Positions 8,639 through 16,120 of a stretch of DNA of 64,000 nucleotides are shown here, piece after piece. The notes beneath the pieces were generated by a model. That model searched no databases. It had not been told where the DNA came from and saw only the letters and a list, made by a program, of their open reading frames with translations. The stretch covers positions 1 to 64,000 of the forward strand of contig NZ_JANZYO010000004.1 in assembly GCF_025506335.1 (NCBI RefSeq), given 5' to 3'. Positions within the stretch are counted from its first letter, which is position 1, and the number at the start of each line of letters is the position of its first letter. The DNA is from Mumia quercus. Its GTDB lineage: Bacteria > Actinomycetota > Actinomycetes > Propionibacteriales > Nocardioidaceae. Position numbers and translations under genes: made by a program.

Positions 8639-9682
8639 ATGTCTGGACCGGTCGTGATCGCGCACCGTGGCGCCTCGGGCTACCGCCCGGAGCACACGCT
8701 CGCCTCCTACCTGCTCGGCGTCGCGCTCGGCGCGGACGTCATCGAACCCGACCTCGTCAGCACCGCGGACGGCGTCCTCGTCGCCCGGCACGAGAACGAG
8801 ATCGGGGGCACCACCGACGTTGCGCAGCGCCCCGAGTTCGCCGACCGCCGCACCACCACCTGCGTGGACGGCCACGAGGTGACCGGCTGGTTCACCGAGG
8901 ACTTCACGCTCGCCGAGCTCAAGACGCTGCGCGCCCGTGAGCGCATCCCCGAGCTGAGGCCGAGCAACACCGCGTACGACGGCTGGTACGAGGTGCCGAC
9001 CCTCGACGAGATCCTCGGGCTCGCCGAGCTCGCCAGCATCCAGTTCGGCCGGCACGTCGGCGTCGTCCCCGAGCTCAAGACCTCGACGTACTTCCGCGAG
9101 CGCGACCTGCCCCTCGAGGAGCCGCTCCTGCGGACGGTGCGCGAGTGGGGTCTCGACTCCGCCGACTCCGGGTTCGCGGTGCAGTCGTACGAGGTGGCGA
9201 ACCTCCAGCGGCTGGCGGCCGAGTCGCAGCTGCGGCTGGTCCAGCTCGTGGACCCGACGGGCGCCCCGTACGACCGGGTGCGCGCCGGCGACCCGCTGAC
9301 GTACGACGAGATGGTGCGGCCTCCCGGCCTGGCGCGGATCGCCGAGTACGCCCACGTGCTCGGCGCGCCGAAGGCGCGGCTGCTCCCCCGTACCCCTGCG
9401 GGCGGGCTCGGCACCGCGAGCACCCTCGCCGACGATGCGCACGCCGCCGGCCTCGAGGTGTACGTGTGGACCGTGCGGCGCGAGAACGCGTTCCTGCCGC
9501 TCGACCTGCGCTCCAGCGACATCGGGGGCGACAGCGGCGACGTGGCCCGCGAGCTCGACGCGCTGCTGGCGCTCGGGGTCGACGGGGTGTTCGCCGACCA
9601 GCCGGACGTGGCCGTCGCGGCGGTGGCGGCGCGGGCGGCGCGCTACAGCCCGAGGTCGGACTTCGAGATCGCGAAGCGGTAG
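8639..9682 (+). CDS. Glycerophosphodiester phosphodiesterase (GlpQ-like)
   Basis: This 347-residue enzyme hydrolyses glycerophosphodiesters, the deacylated products of phospholipids, to glycerol-3-phosphate and an alcohol. The start giving MSGPVVIAHRGASGYRPEHT places the catalytic HRGASG(Y)xPEHT motif directly at the N-terminus, and the metal-binding E-D pair in IEPDLVSTADG with the HE dyad of ARHENEI follow. Later blocks (VPELKT, VYVWTVRRENAF, DGVFADQPD) match long-form GlpQ proteins. No signal peptide is visible, so it may be cytoplasmic, unlike secreted GlpQ. The last 40 bp overlap the end of pyrE on the opposite strand. Confidence 0.92.
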   Translation: MSGPVVIAHRGASGYRPEHTLASYLLGVALGADVIEPDLVSTADGVLVARHENEIGGTTDVAQRPEFADRRTTTCVDGHEVTGWFTEDFTLAELKTLRARERIPELRPSNTAYDGWYEVPTLDEILGLAELASIQFGRHVGVVPELKTSTYFRERDLPLEEPLLRTVREWGLDSADSGFAVQSYEVANLQRLAAESQLRLVQLVDPTGAPYDRVRAGDPLTYDEMVRPPGLARIAEYAHVLGAPKARLLPRTPAGGLGTASTLADDAHAAGLEVYVWTVRRENAFLPLDLRSSDIGGDSGDVARELDALLALGVDGVFADQPDVAVAAVAARAARYSPRSDFEIAKR

Positions 9683-10182
9683 TCGAGACCCTCGGACCGT
9701 ACGCGGTCGGCCGCGTCGGTCTCGCGGTCCACGATCACCGCGACCGCCACGACCTCGGCGCCTGCCTCGCGCAACGCCTCGACGGCGGTCAGCACCGAGC
9801 CTCCGGTCGTGGAGGTGTCCTCGACGGCCACGACGCGGCGCCCGGCCACGTCGGGACCCTCGATCCGGCGCTGGAGGCCGTGCGCCTTCTCGGCCTTGCG
9901 GACGACGAACGCGTCGAGGGCACGCCCCTGGGCGGCCGCCTGGTGCAGCATCGCTGCGGCGACCGGGTCCGCACCCATCGTCAGACCTCCGACCGCGTCG
10001 TACTCCAGGTCGTCGAGGAGATCGAGCATCACGCGTCCGACCAGCGGCGCTGCCTCGTGGTCGAGCGTCACGCGGCGCAGGTCGACGTAGTAGTCCGCCT
10101 CCTTGCCCGAGGAGAGCGTGACCTTGCCGTGGATGACGGCCTTGTCCTTGACCTGGTCGATGAGGGCGTCGCGATCGCTCAT
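9643..10182 (-). CDS. pyrE: Orotate phosphoribosyltransferase
   Basis: PyrE attaches orotate to PRPP to make orotidine monophosphate in de novo pyrimidine synthesis. At 179 residues it is a normal short-form enzyme. The substrate loop SSGKEADYYVDLR near residue 24 and the PRPP-binding motif VVAVEDTSTTGGS near residue 120 are intact. It is a single gene here, between the sortase gene upstream and the convergent glycerophosphodiesterase gene, whose 3' end it overlaps by 40 bp. Confidence 0.95.
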   Translation of the reverse strand: MSDRDALIDQVKDKAVIHGKVTLSSGKEADYYVDLRRVTLDHEAAPLVGRVMLDLLDDLEYDAVGGLTMGADPVAAAMLHQAAAQGRALDAFVVRKAEKAHGLQRRIEGPDVAGRRVVAVEDTSTTGGSVLTAVEALREAGAEVVAVAVIVDRETDAADRVRSEGLDYRFAISKSDLGL

Positions 10183-10209
10183 GGCCCGAGGGTATCGAGC
10201 CGTGCCCTC

Positions 10210-10884
10210 TCACTTCTCGACGGCCGACGCCAGCTCGCCGAAGACCACTGAGCGCGTGTCGGTGTGGAACAGCTCCGCGCACGTGACCAGGGTGATCAGC
10301 CGCTCGGTCGGAGTCGCGCCCGGCTGCCCGGGGACGGGGTCGAGCACCCAGCCCTCGGAGAAGTCGACCTCGCGGTCCGTGCCGTCGTCGCGCAGCACGT
10401 AGGTGTAGACGTGCGTCCGCGTCTCGACGAGCACCTTGTCGCCCGCCCGCAGCTCGAGGAAGTCGCGGAACGGCTCGCCGTGGGTCACCCGGTGGCCGGC
10501 GAGGACGAAGTTCCCGATCGCTCCCGGTCCTGCGCTCTCGGGGAACCACCCCACCCCGCGCGCAAGAGACCGGTCGTCGACGCCCTTGACGACCGGCACC
10601 TCGTCGTCGCCGAACCGCGGCACCCGCAGCAGCGCGACCGGGTCGCCCGCTGCTGGGGCCTTCTGCTTGCCCGAGCTGTCCCACGAACGGACGAGGTCCT
10701 TGCGCAGCTGCTCGTGCTGCTGCTTGGAGACGATGTTCGTGCCGAAGTACTGCCAGCCGACGTAGCCGAGCAGCCCTATCCCGACGAGCACCAGAGCCAC
10801 GCCGAGGACGGTGAGCGCGGTCCCGAGCGGCGTCCGGCGCGCGCGTCCGCGCCGGGGCGCGGGAGGTGCGGCGGTCGTCGACAC
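10210..10884 (-). CDS. Class E sortase
   Basis: A 224-residue membrane-anchored transpeptidase that would attach secreted proteins to the cell wall. It has an N-terminal basic Pro/Ala-rich stretch, one membrane segment (TPLGTALTVLGVALVLVGIG), then the sortase beta-barrel with catalytic His in LAGHRVTHGEPF and Cys in the TLVTC motif, followed by a downstream Arg. I chose the GTG start giving VSTTAAPPAPRRG because GGGAG lies 11 nt upstream; an alternative ATG at 10935 adds 17 residues without a clear ribosome site. No LPxTG-type substrate gene is recognised in the window. Confidence 0.88.
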   Translation of the reverse strand: MSTTAAPPAPRRGRARRTPLGTALTVLGVALVLVGIGLLGYVGWQYFGTNIVSKQQHEQLRKDLVRSWDSSGKQKAPAAGDPVALLRVPRFGDDEVPVVKGVDDRSLARGVGWFPESAGPGAIGNFVLAGHRVTHGEPFRDFLELRAGDKVLVETRTHVYTYVLRDDGTDREVDFSEGWVLDPVPGQPGATPTERLITLVTCAELFHTDTRSVVFGELASAVEK

Positions 10885-10974
10885 CGCACCAGTCTCCCAC
10901 CGCGAGGCCGGTCGTACCGGGTCGTAGCGGGTCATAGGGGTTGATTCCGACGGGCGGGTCGCGCCCACCGGAGT

Positions 10975-10980
10975 TAGCGT
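10975..10980 (+). promoter_or_regulatory. -10-like TAGCGT box before the SpoIID-like gene
   Basis: TAGCGT ends 9 nt before the ATG at 10990 in the divergent gap with the sortase gene, again matching the short-leader pattern seen repeatedly here. Confidence 0.35.
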
Positions 10981-10989
10981 GCCAGGACC

Positions 10990-12315
10990 ATGCGCCGTGT
11001 CCCTGCTCTCGTCGTCGTCACGACCGCCAGCGCCTTCGTGGTCTCGCTCGCGACGCCGTCCACCGCCTCGGCGGCCTCGCTGCCCGCCCCGAGACCCCAG
11101 GCGAGCGAGGTCCTCGCGGTGCCGTCGTCCGGCACGTTCTCCGTGCACGGCCGGGGATGGGGTCACGGCATCGGCATGAGCCAGGAGGGCGCGATCGGCG
11201 CGGCACGCGCCGGCGTCGGCTACCGGGCGATCCTCCAGCACTACTACCCCGGCACGCGGCTCGCCTCGACCGCTCAGCAGCGGCTCAAGGTGCGGCTCTC
11301 GTCGGTCCGCAGCACGTCGGTCGTGGTCCGGGCGTCGACGGACCTTCGGGTCCGCGCCGACGGCACCACGGTCCGTCTCCCGGCCACGGTGCGCCGCTGG
11401 CGGGTGACTCCCGCAGCAGGGCTGCAGGCCCGGGTCGGCGGGCGCTGGGTCGCAGCGCAGACCGTGGGCGTCACCGTGCCGCACCGGTTCCCGATGCGGT
11501 TTGCCGCCCGAGGGCGGGTGCGGGTGGTCACGGCTGCCGGGACGACCCGCGCGTACGACGGGACGCTCGTGCTCAGGCGGGTCGGAAAACAGCTGCGGAC
11601 ACGCAACGTCGTCCCCGTGGACCGTTACGTCTCCGCCGTCGTGGCCCGAGAGATCTCGGCCGGCGCTCCCGCCCACGCCCTGCGGGCCCAGGCGGTGGCC
11701 GCCCGCAGCTACGCCCTGCAGGCGGCAGGCCCGGGCGCGCGCCGCCTTCTCTGCGACACCACCGCCTGCCAGGTCTACGGCGGAGCGTGGGAGCGCGGGC
11801 GCGACGGACGGCGCACCACGTACGCGACACCCGCCGTCCGCGCGGCCGCGGAGGCGTCGCCCGCCCACGGCGGCACCGCAGGTCAGGTGCTCACCTGGAA
11901 GGGTTCCGTGATCTCGGCGATGTTCTCTGCCGCGAACGGCGGCTGGACCGTCTCGGCCGACGAGAAGTACGGCCAACCGCGCGGCACCCATCCGTACCTC
12001 CCCGCGCAGGCCGACCCGTACGACCGCCTGACCGGTTCACGCTCCCACGCGTGGACCGCACACCTACCGGTGTCCGCGCTCGTCCGCCGCTTCGCCCCGG
12101 CAGCGAAGGCCCGACTGGTCCGCGTCCAGGTGCTGGGGCGCGACGGGCGTGGGGCGTTCGGCGGCAGACCGAGATCGGTCCTGCTGGAGTGGACGGTCGC
12201 CGGTCGTTACCGCACGACGACCGTCTCGGCGTCCGCGCTCGCGGCCGCGTACGCCTGGCCGGCCCACGCCCACGGCCTGCGCAGCCCCTGGTGGCGCCTA
12301 GAGTCGGGACGGTGA
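10990..12315 (+). CDS. Secreted SpoIID/LytB-domain protein
   Basis: A 441-residue exported protein. A classic signal peptide (basic MRRV, hydrophobic core, ASA cleavage region near residue 30) is followed by HGRGWGHGIGMSQEGA, the conserved SpoIID/LytB motif, and a later catalytic-domain block VDRYVSAVVAREISAGAPAHALRAQAVAARSYAL. In spore formers SpoIID cleaves denuded glycan strands; non-sporulating actinobacteria carry LytB-type relatives thought to act on peptidoglycan. It is divergent from a class E sortase gene, hinting at a shared envelope role. Its stop overlaps the next start by 4 bp (GTGA). Confidence 0.88.
   Translation: MRRVPALVVVTTASAFVVSLATPSTASAASLPAPRPQASEVLAVPSSGTFSVHGRGWGHGIGMSQEGAIGAARAGVGYRAILQHYYPGTRLASTAQQRLKVRLSSVRSTSVVVRASTDLRVRADGTTVRLPATVRRWRVTPAAGLQARVGGRWVAAQTVGVTVPHRFPMRFAARGRVRVVTAAGTTRAYDGTLVLRRVGKQLRTRNVVPVDRYVSAVVAREISAGAPAHALRAQAVAARSYALQAAGPGARRLLCDTTACQVYGGAWERGRDGRRTTYATPAVRAAAEASPAHGGTAGQVLTWKGSVISAMFSAANGGWTVSADEKYGQPRGTHPYLPAQADPYDRLTGSRSHAWTAHLPVSALVRRFAPAAKARLVRVQVLGRDGRGAFGGRPRSVLLEWTVAGRYRTTTVSASALAAAYAWPAHAHGLRSPWWRLESGR
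12299..12304 (+). promoter_or_regulatory. -10-like TAGAGT box inside the end of the SpoIID-like gene
   Basis: TAGAGT ends 7 nt before the aminotransferase GTG. It could drive a leaderless transcript independent of the upstream gene, as an alternative to translational coupling through the GTGA overlap. Confidence 0.35.
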
Positions 12316-13475
12316 AGACCAGCAGCGCACGCGTGGCCGGGCTCGGTACGACGATCTTCGCCGAGATGTCGGCGCTCGCCGTCCGTACGGGCGCCGTCAA
12401 CCTGGGCCAGGGATTCCCCGACACCGACGGGCCGGACGACGTCATCGACGCGGCGGTCCAGGCGATGCGGTCCGGCGCCAACCAGTACGCCCCCGGCATC
12501 GGCGTCCCCGCCCTCCGGAAAGCGATCGCCGTGCACCAGAAGCGGTGGTACGGCCTCGAGCTCGACCCCGACTCGGAGCTCGCGGTGTCGACAGGGGCGA
12601 CCGAGGCCATCGCGGCGGCGATCCTCGGACTGGTCGACCCCGGCGACGAGATCGTCGTCCTCGAGCCGTACTACGACTCGTACGTGGCCGTGCTGGAGTT
12701 CGCCGGCGGCGTCCGCAAGCCCGTGACGCTGCGCGCGCCCGACTTCCGGCTCGACCTCGACACGTTGCGTGCCGCCGTGGGGCCGCGCACGACCGCGATG
12801 CTGCTCAACAGCCCGCACAACCCGACCGGCATGGTGCTGAACGCGCAGGAGCGCGAGGCGGTCCGCGACCTCGCCGTCGAGCACGACCTCGTCGTGGTGA
12901 CCGACGAGGTCTACGAGCACCTCACCTTCGACGGCGTCAGGCACGTGCCCCTCGCGACGCTGCCCGGCATGCGCGAGCGCACGCTGACGATCTCGAGCGC
13001 CGGCAAGTCGTTCTCGTTCACCGGCTGGAAGGTCGGCTGGATGAGCGGGCCCGCCCCGCTCGTCCGCGCCGCCGTCGGCGCCAAGCAGTTCCTGACGTAC
13101 ACGTCCGGCTCGCCGTTCCAGCCCGCCATCGCGCACGCCCTCGGGCACGACGCCGCGTACTTCGAAGGGTTCGCCGCGACGCTGCAGGCCCGCCGCGACC
13201 AGCTCTGCGCCGGGCTGGAGGAGATCGGCTTCACCACGTACGTGCCGGAGGGGACGTACTTCACGACGACCGACATCCGCCCGCTCGGCTACGACGACGG
13301 CATCGCGTTCTGCCGCGCGCTGCCCGAGCTCGCCGGCGTGGTGGCGGTGCCGACCCAGGTGTTCTACGACGACGAGGAGGCCGGCCGGCCGCTCGTACGC
13401 TGGGCGTTCTGCAAGCAGGAGGCGGTGATCGCCGAGGCCCTGCGCCGCCTCGAGGCCCTCCGTCCCCCGCGCTGA
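12312..13475 (+). CDS. Class I/II PLP aminotransferase (DapC / methionine aminotransferase-like)
   Basis: A 387-residue fold-type I aminotransferase starting at GTG (VKTSSARVAGLGTTIF). The N-terminal NLGQGFPDTDGPD block, the NSPHNPTGMV cofactor-binding motif, the TDEVYEHL Asp/Tyr pair and the PLP lysine in SSAGKSFSFTGWKVGW are all intact. The closest family pattern is the YbdL/KAT group and actinobacterial N-succinyldiaminopimelate aminotransferases (DapC), so lysine/DAP synthesis or methionine transamination is plausible; sequence alone does not decide. It overlaps the SpoIID-like gene by 4 bp. A DAP role would fit a cell-wall-themed neighbourhood, but that is inference. Confidence 0.92.
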   Translation: MKTSSARVAGLGTTIFAEMSALAVRTGAVNLGQGFPDTDGPDDVIDAAVQAMRSGANQYAPGIGVPALRKAIAVHQKRWYGLELDPDSELAVSTGATEAIAAAILGLVDPGDEIVVLEPYYDSYVAVLEFAGGVRKPVTLRAPDFRLDLDTLRAAVGPRTTAMLLNSPHNPTGMVLNAQEREAVRDLAVEHDLVVVTDEVYEHLTFDGVRHVPLATLPGMRERTLTISSAGKSFSFTGWKVGWMSGPAPLVRAAVGAKQFLTYTSGSPFQPAIAHALGHDAAYFEGFAATLQARRDQLCAGLEEIGFTTYVPEGTYFTTTDIRPLGYDDGIAFCRALPELAGVVAVPTQVFYDDEEAGRPLVRWAFCKQEAVIAEALRRLEALRPPR

Positions 13476-13505
13476 GTGGCAGCCGCCCGAGGGGTGACTC
13501 GCGGG

Positions 13506-14714
13506 TCAGGGGCGGGCGCGTGCGGCGGTCTCGATGTCCTTCGCCGGCGCGAACGTCCGGGCGACGAAGAGGATCGTCGGCACCAGGACGAGCGGCACCA
13601 CGAAGACCCAGCGCCACAGGTCGGCCGTCGCCAGGGATCCGAGCAGTGCGGCACCGAGGATCGTCCCGACGTAGTTGAAGACGTTGAGGCGCGCGATCGC
13701 GACGTCGGCGTCCGTGCCGGGGATGCTGCCGGCTGCGGCGAAGGCCAGCGGCACGACAACCGGCAGCCCGAGACCCATCACGAGGAAGGCGACGATCGCG
13801 ACGGCGGGAGTCGGCGAGAGGACGACACCGAGCAGGCCGACGGTGCCGAGGAGCGTGCCCGCCTTGACCACGGCGACGGCGCCGTAGCGGACGACGAACC
13901 GGTCGCCGAGCACGCGAGAAGTGATGGCACCGACCTGGTACGCCGCGTAGCCGAGCGCGGCCACGCTCGCCGTCGCGCCCAGCGCGTTGGTGAGGAACAG
14001 CGTGCCCCAGCTCGCCACGCCGGTGTCGGCGAGGTAGAAGACGACGATCACGAGCCCGAGCGCCACCACGGGCCGCCACGGGACACGGATCGCCGGGCCC
14101 GCGGCCTCGCTCTGCGCCGTGGCGACGTGCTCGAGGCTCGGGCGCACGTACGCCGGGCCGGCGACGAGCGCGAGCAGCAGGCACACCACCCCCGCCGCGA
14201 GAAGCGAAGGACCGACCTCGATGTCGAGCGCGGCGGTCCCGGACGCGTAGAGCGCGCCGCAGATCGCGCCGATGCTCCACGCGCCGTGGAAGCCGGTCAT
14301 GATGCTGCGCCCGTACAGACGCTGGATCGTCACGCCCTGCATGTTCATCGAGGCGTCGACGGCGCCGACCCCGATCCCGTACACCCCGAAGGCGACCATC
14401 ATCGCCACCCCCGCGGGCGCGAATCCCGCCACCGGCGCCATGACCGCGATCATCACCAGCGCCAGCCGCAGCGCGAGCGCGCTCGAACGGCGCACCGCCA
14501 CCTGCTCGGCCAGCAAGGAGCCGACCCCGGCCAGCACGGACGCGAGCAGCAGGAGCACGGTCACGTCGGCCTCGGTGATGCCGCGCTCCTCTTCGAACGC
14601 CGGCAGGCGCGTCAGGATCGTCGCGAACAGCAGACCCTGGAGGAAGAACGCGACGAACGTCGCCAGTCGCGCACGCCGCGCCGCCGCCGTGGGGGCTTGC
14701 GTGATCTTGGACAC
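13506..14714 (-). CDS. MFS transporter (YbjJ-like)
   Basis: A 402-residue major facilitator permease with about twelve hydrophobic segments. It starts at GTG (read as MSKITQAP). The first segment region FVAFFLQGLLFATILTRLP, the LLLLASVLAGVGSLLAEQ stretch and the VFGVYGIGVGAVDASMNMQGV segment match the YbjJ-like subgroup of uncharacterised MFS proteins. Substrate is unknown. It is divergent from the beta-glucosidase gene with only 17 bp between the start codons, so a shared regulator and a linked sugar-related substrate are possible but unproven. Confidence 0.88.
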   Translation of the reverse strand: MSKITQAPTAAARRARLATFVAFFLQGLLFATILTRLPAFEEERGITEADVTVLLLLASVLAGVGSLLAEQVAVRRSSALALRLALVMIAVMAPVAGFAPAGVAMMVAFGVYGIGVGAVDASMNMQGVTIQRLYGRSIMTGFHGAWSIGAICGALYASGTAALDIEVGPSLLAAGVVCLLLALVAGPAYVRPSLEHVATAQSEAAGPAIRVPWRPVVALGLVIVVFYLADTGVASWGTLFLTNALGATASVAALGYAAYQVGAITSRVLGDRFVVRYGAVAVVKAGTLLGTVGLLGVVLSPTPAVAIVAFLVMGLGLPVVVPLAFAAAGSIPGTDADVAIARLNVFNYVGTILGAALLGSLATADLWRWVFVVPLVLVPTILFVARTFAPAKDIETAARARP

Positions 14715-14719
14715 GCGCC

Positions 14720-14726
14720 CAGTATG
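14720..14726. promoter_or_regulatory. Overlapping divergent -10-like boxes, MFS and glucosidase genes
   Basis: The minus strand reads CATACT 6 nt before the MFS GTG, and the plus strand reads CAGTAT 6 nt before the glucosidase ATG. The two boxes overlap almost completely. If both are real, the promoters compete for the same DNA and both mRNAs are leaderless. Confidence 0.35.
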
Positions 14727-14731
14727 TGCCC

Positions 14732-16075
14732 ATGACCGGCGACGTGACCAGACCTGCGCCCGACTTCTGGTGGGGAGCGGCCACCGCCGCCTACCAGGTC
14801 GAGGGCGCCGTCGACGAGGACGGCCGAGGCCCGAGCATCTGGGACACCTTCACCGCGGAGCCCGGCAGGATCACCGACGGCTCCACGGGCGCCGTCGCCT
14901 GCGACTCGTACCACCGCTGGCGCGAGGACCTCGACCTCCTCAACGGTCTCGGCGCGAACGCGTACCGGTTCTCGATCGCCTGGCCCCGCGTCCAGCCCTT
15001 CGGGAGCGGAGCTGTGAACGCGGCCGGGCTCGCGTACTACGACCGCCTCGTCGACGGCCTCCTCGAGCGCGGCATCGCGCCGTTCCCCACGCTGTTTCAC
15101 TGGGACCTTCCCCAGGCGCTGCAGGACGCCGGCGGGTGGCTCTCGCGCGACACGGCCGAGCGCTTCGCCGAGTACGCGGGCGTGGTCGGCGACGCGCTCG
15201 GCGACCGGGTCGCGTGCTGGGGAACGCTCAACGAGCCGTTCGTCCACATGGCGCTCAGCTACGCGTTCGGCACCCACGCTCCGGGCGAGGTGCTGCTGCT
15301 CGACGCGTTCGCGGCAGGCCACCACCAGCTCCTCGGGCACGGCCTCGCCACGCAGGCGCTGCGGGCGGCGAGCAGCGCTGCGGTGATGCTGGTGAACAAC
15401 CTGACCCCCGTACGCGCGGCGTCGGCAGAGCCGGACGACGTTGCCGCGGCTCGCGTGTACGACGCCTTCCACAACCGGATGTTCCTCGACACCGTCCTCC
15501 TCGGCACGTATCCCGAGGAGCTCGCCGACGCTGAGGTGGTGCGCGAGGGCGACCTCGCGACGATCGCCCAGCCTCTCGACCTGCTCGGCGTCAACTACTA
15601 CAACCCGACGCAGGTGAAGGCGCCCGGACCGGACAACCCGCTGCCGTTCGAGATCGTGCCGCTCGAGGGCTACCCTCGTACGGGCTTCGACTGGCCCGTG
15701 GTCCCCCAGGGCCTCACCGAGCTGCTCGTCGGGCTGCGCGACTCATACGCCGACGCGCTCCCACCCCTCGTCGTCACCGAGAACGGGTGCGCCTACCCCG
15801 ACGAGCCGGCGCCGGACGGCACGGTCGACGACCCCGACCGCATCGCCTACCTCGACGCACACATCCGCGCCGTCGGGGCCGCACGTGAAGCCGGGGTGGA
15901 CGTGCGCGGCTACCTCGTGTGGTCGCTGCTCGACAACTTCGAGTGGGCCGAGGGCTACACGCAACGCTTCGGGATCACCCGCGTCGACTTCGCCACCGGC
16001 GAGCGCACCCCGAAGGCCTCGTACGGGTGGTACCGCAACCGCATCTCCCGCGACTGGGCCCCGGATCTCCCCTAA
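14732..16075 (+). CDS. GH1 beta-glucosidase
   Basis: A 447-residue family 1 glycoside hydrolase that would release glucose or related sugars from beta-linked oligosaccharides or aryl glycosides. The TIM-barrel landmarks are complete: WWGAATAAYQVEGA at the N-terminus, YRFSIAWPRVQP, the acid/base Glu in TLNEPFV and the nucleophile Glu in VTENGCAY, followed by WSLLDNFEWAEGY. There is no signal peptide, so it is cytoplasmic and depends on an importer. I take the ATG (MTGDVTRP) rather than the GTG two codons upstream. It is divergent from the MFS permease gene. Confidence 0.95.
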   Translation: MTGDVTRPAPDFWWGAATAAYQVEGAVDEDGRGPSIWDTFTAEPGRITDGSTGAVACDSYHRWREDLDLLNGLGANAYRFSIAWPRVQPFGSGAVNAAGLAYYDRLVDGLLERGIAPFPTLFHWDLPQALQDAGGWLSRDTAERFAEYAGVVGDALGDRVACWGTLNEPFVHMALSYAFGTHAPGEVLLLDAFAAGHHQLLGHGLATQALRAASSAAVMLVNNLTPVRAASAEPDDVAAARVYDAFHNRMFLDTVLLGTYPEELADAEVVREGDLATIAQPLDLLGVNYYNPTQVKAPGPDNPLPFEIVPLEGYPRTGFDWPVVPQGLTELLVGLRDSYADALPPLVVTENGCAYPDEPAPDGTVDDPDRIAYLDAHIRAVGAAREAGVDVRGYLVWSLLDNFEWAEGYTQRFGITRVDFATGERTPKASYGWYRNRISRDWAPDLP

Positions 16076-16091
16076 CCGGGCATTTCTGCAC

Positions 16092-16102
16092 AAACTGAGT
16101 TT
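16092..16102. promoter_or_regulatory. Small AT-rich palindrome upstream of the TPM gene
   Basis: AAACTGAGTTT is a perfect odd palindrome in the 45-bp gap before the TPM-domain gene, in a locally AT-rich patch. It could be an operator for the TPM-pspA unit. There is no independent support. Confidence 0.25.
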
Positions 16103-16120
16103 CCAGGGCACGATCATGTC

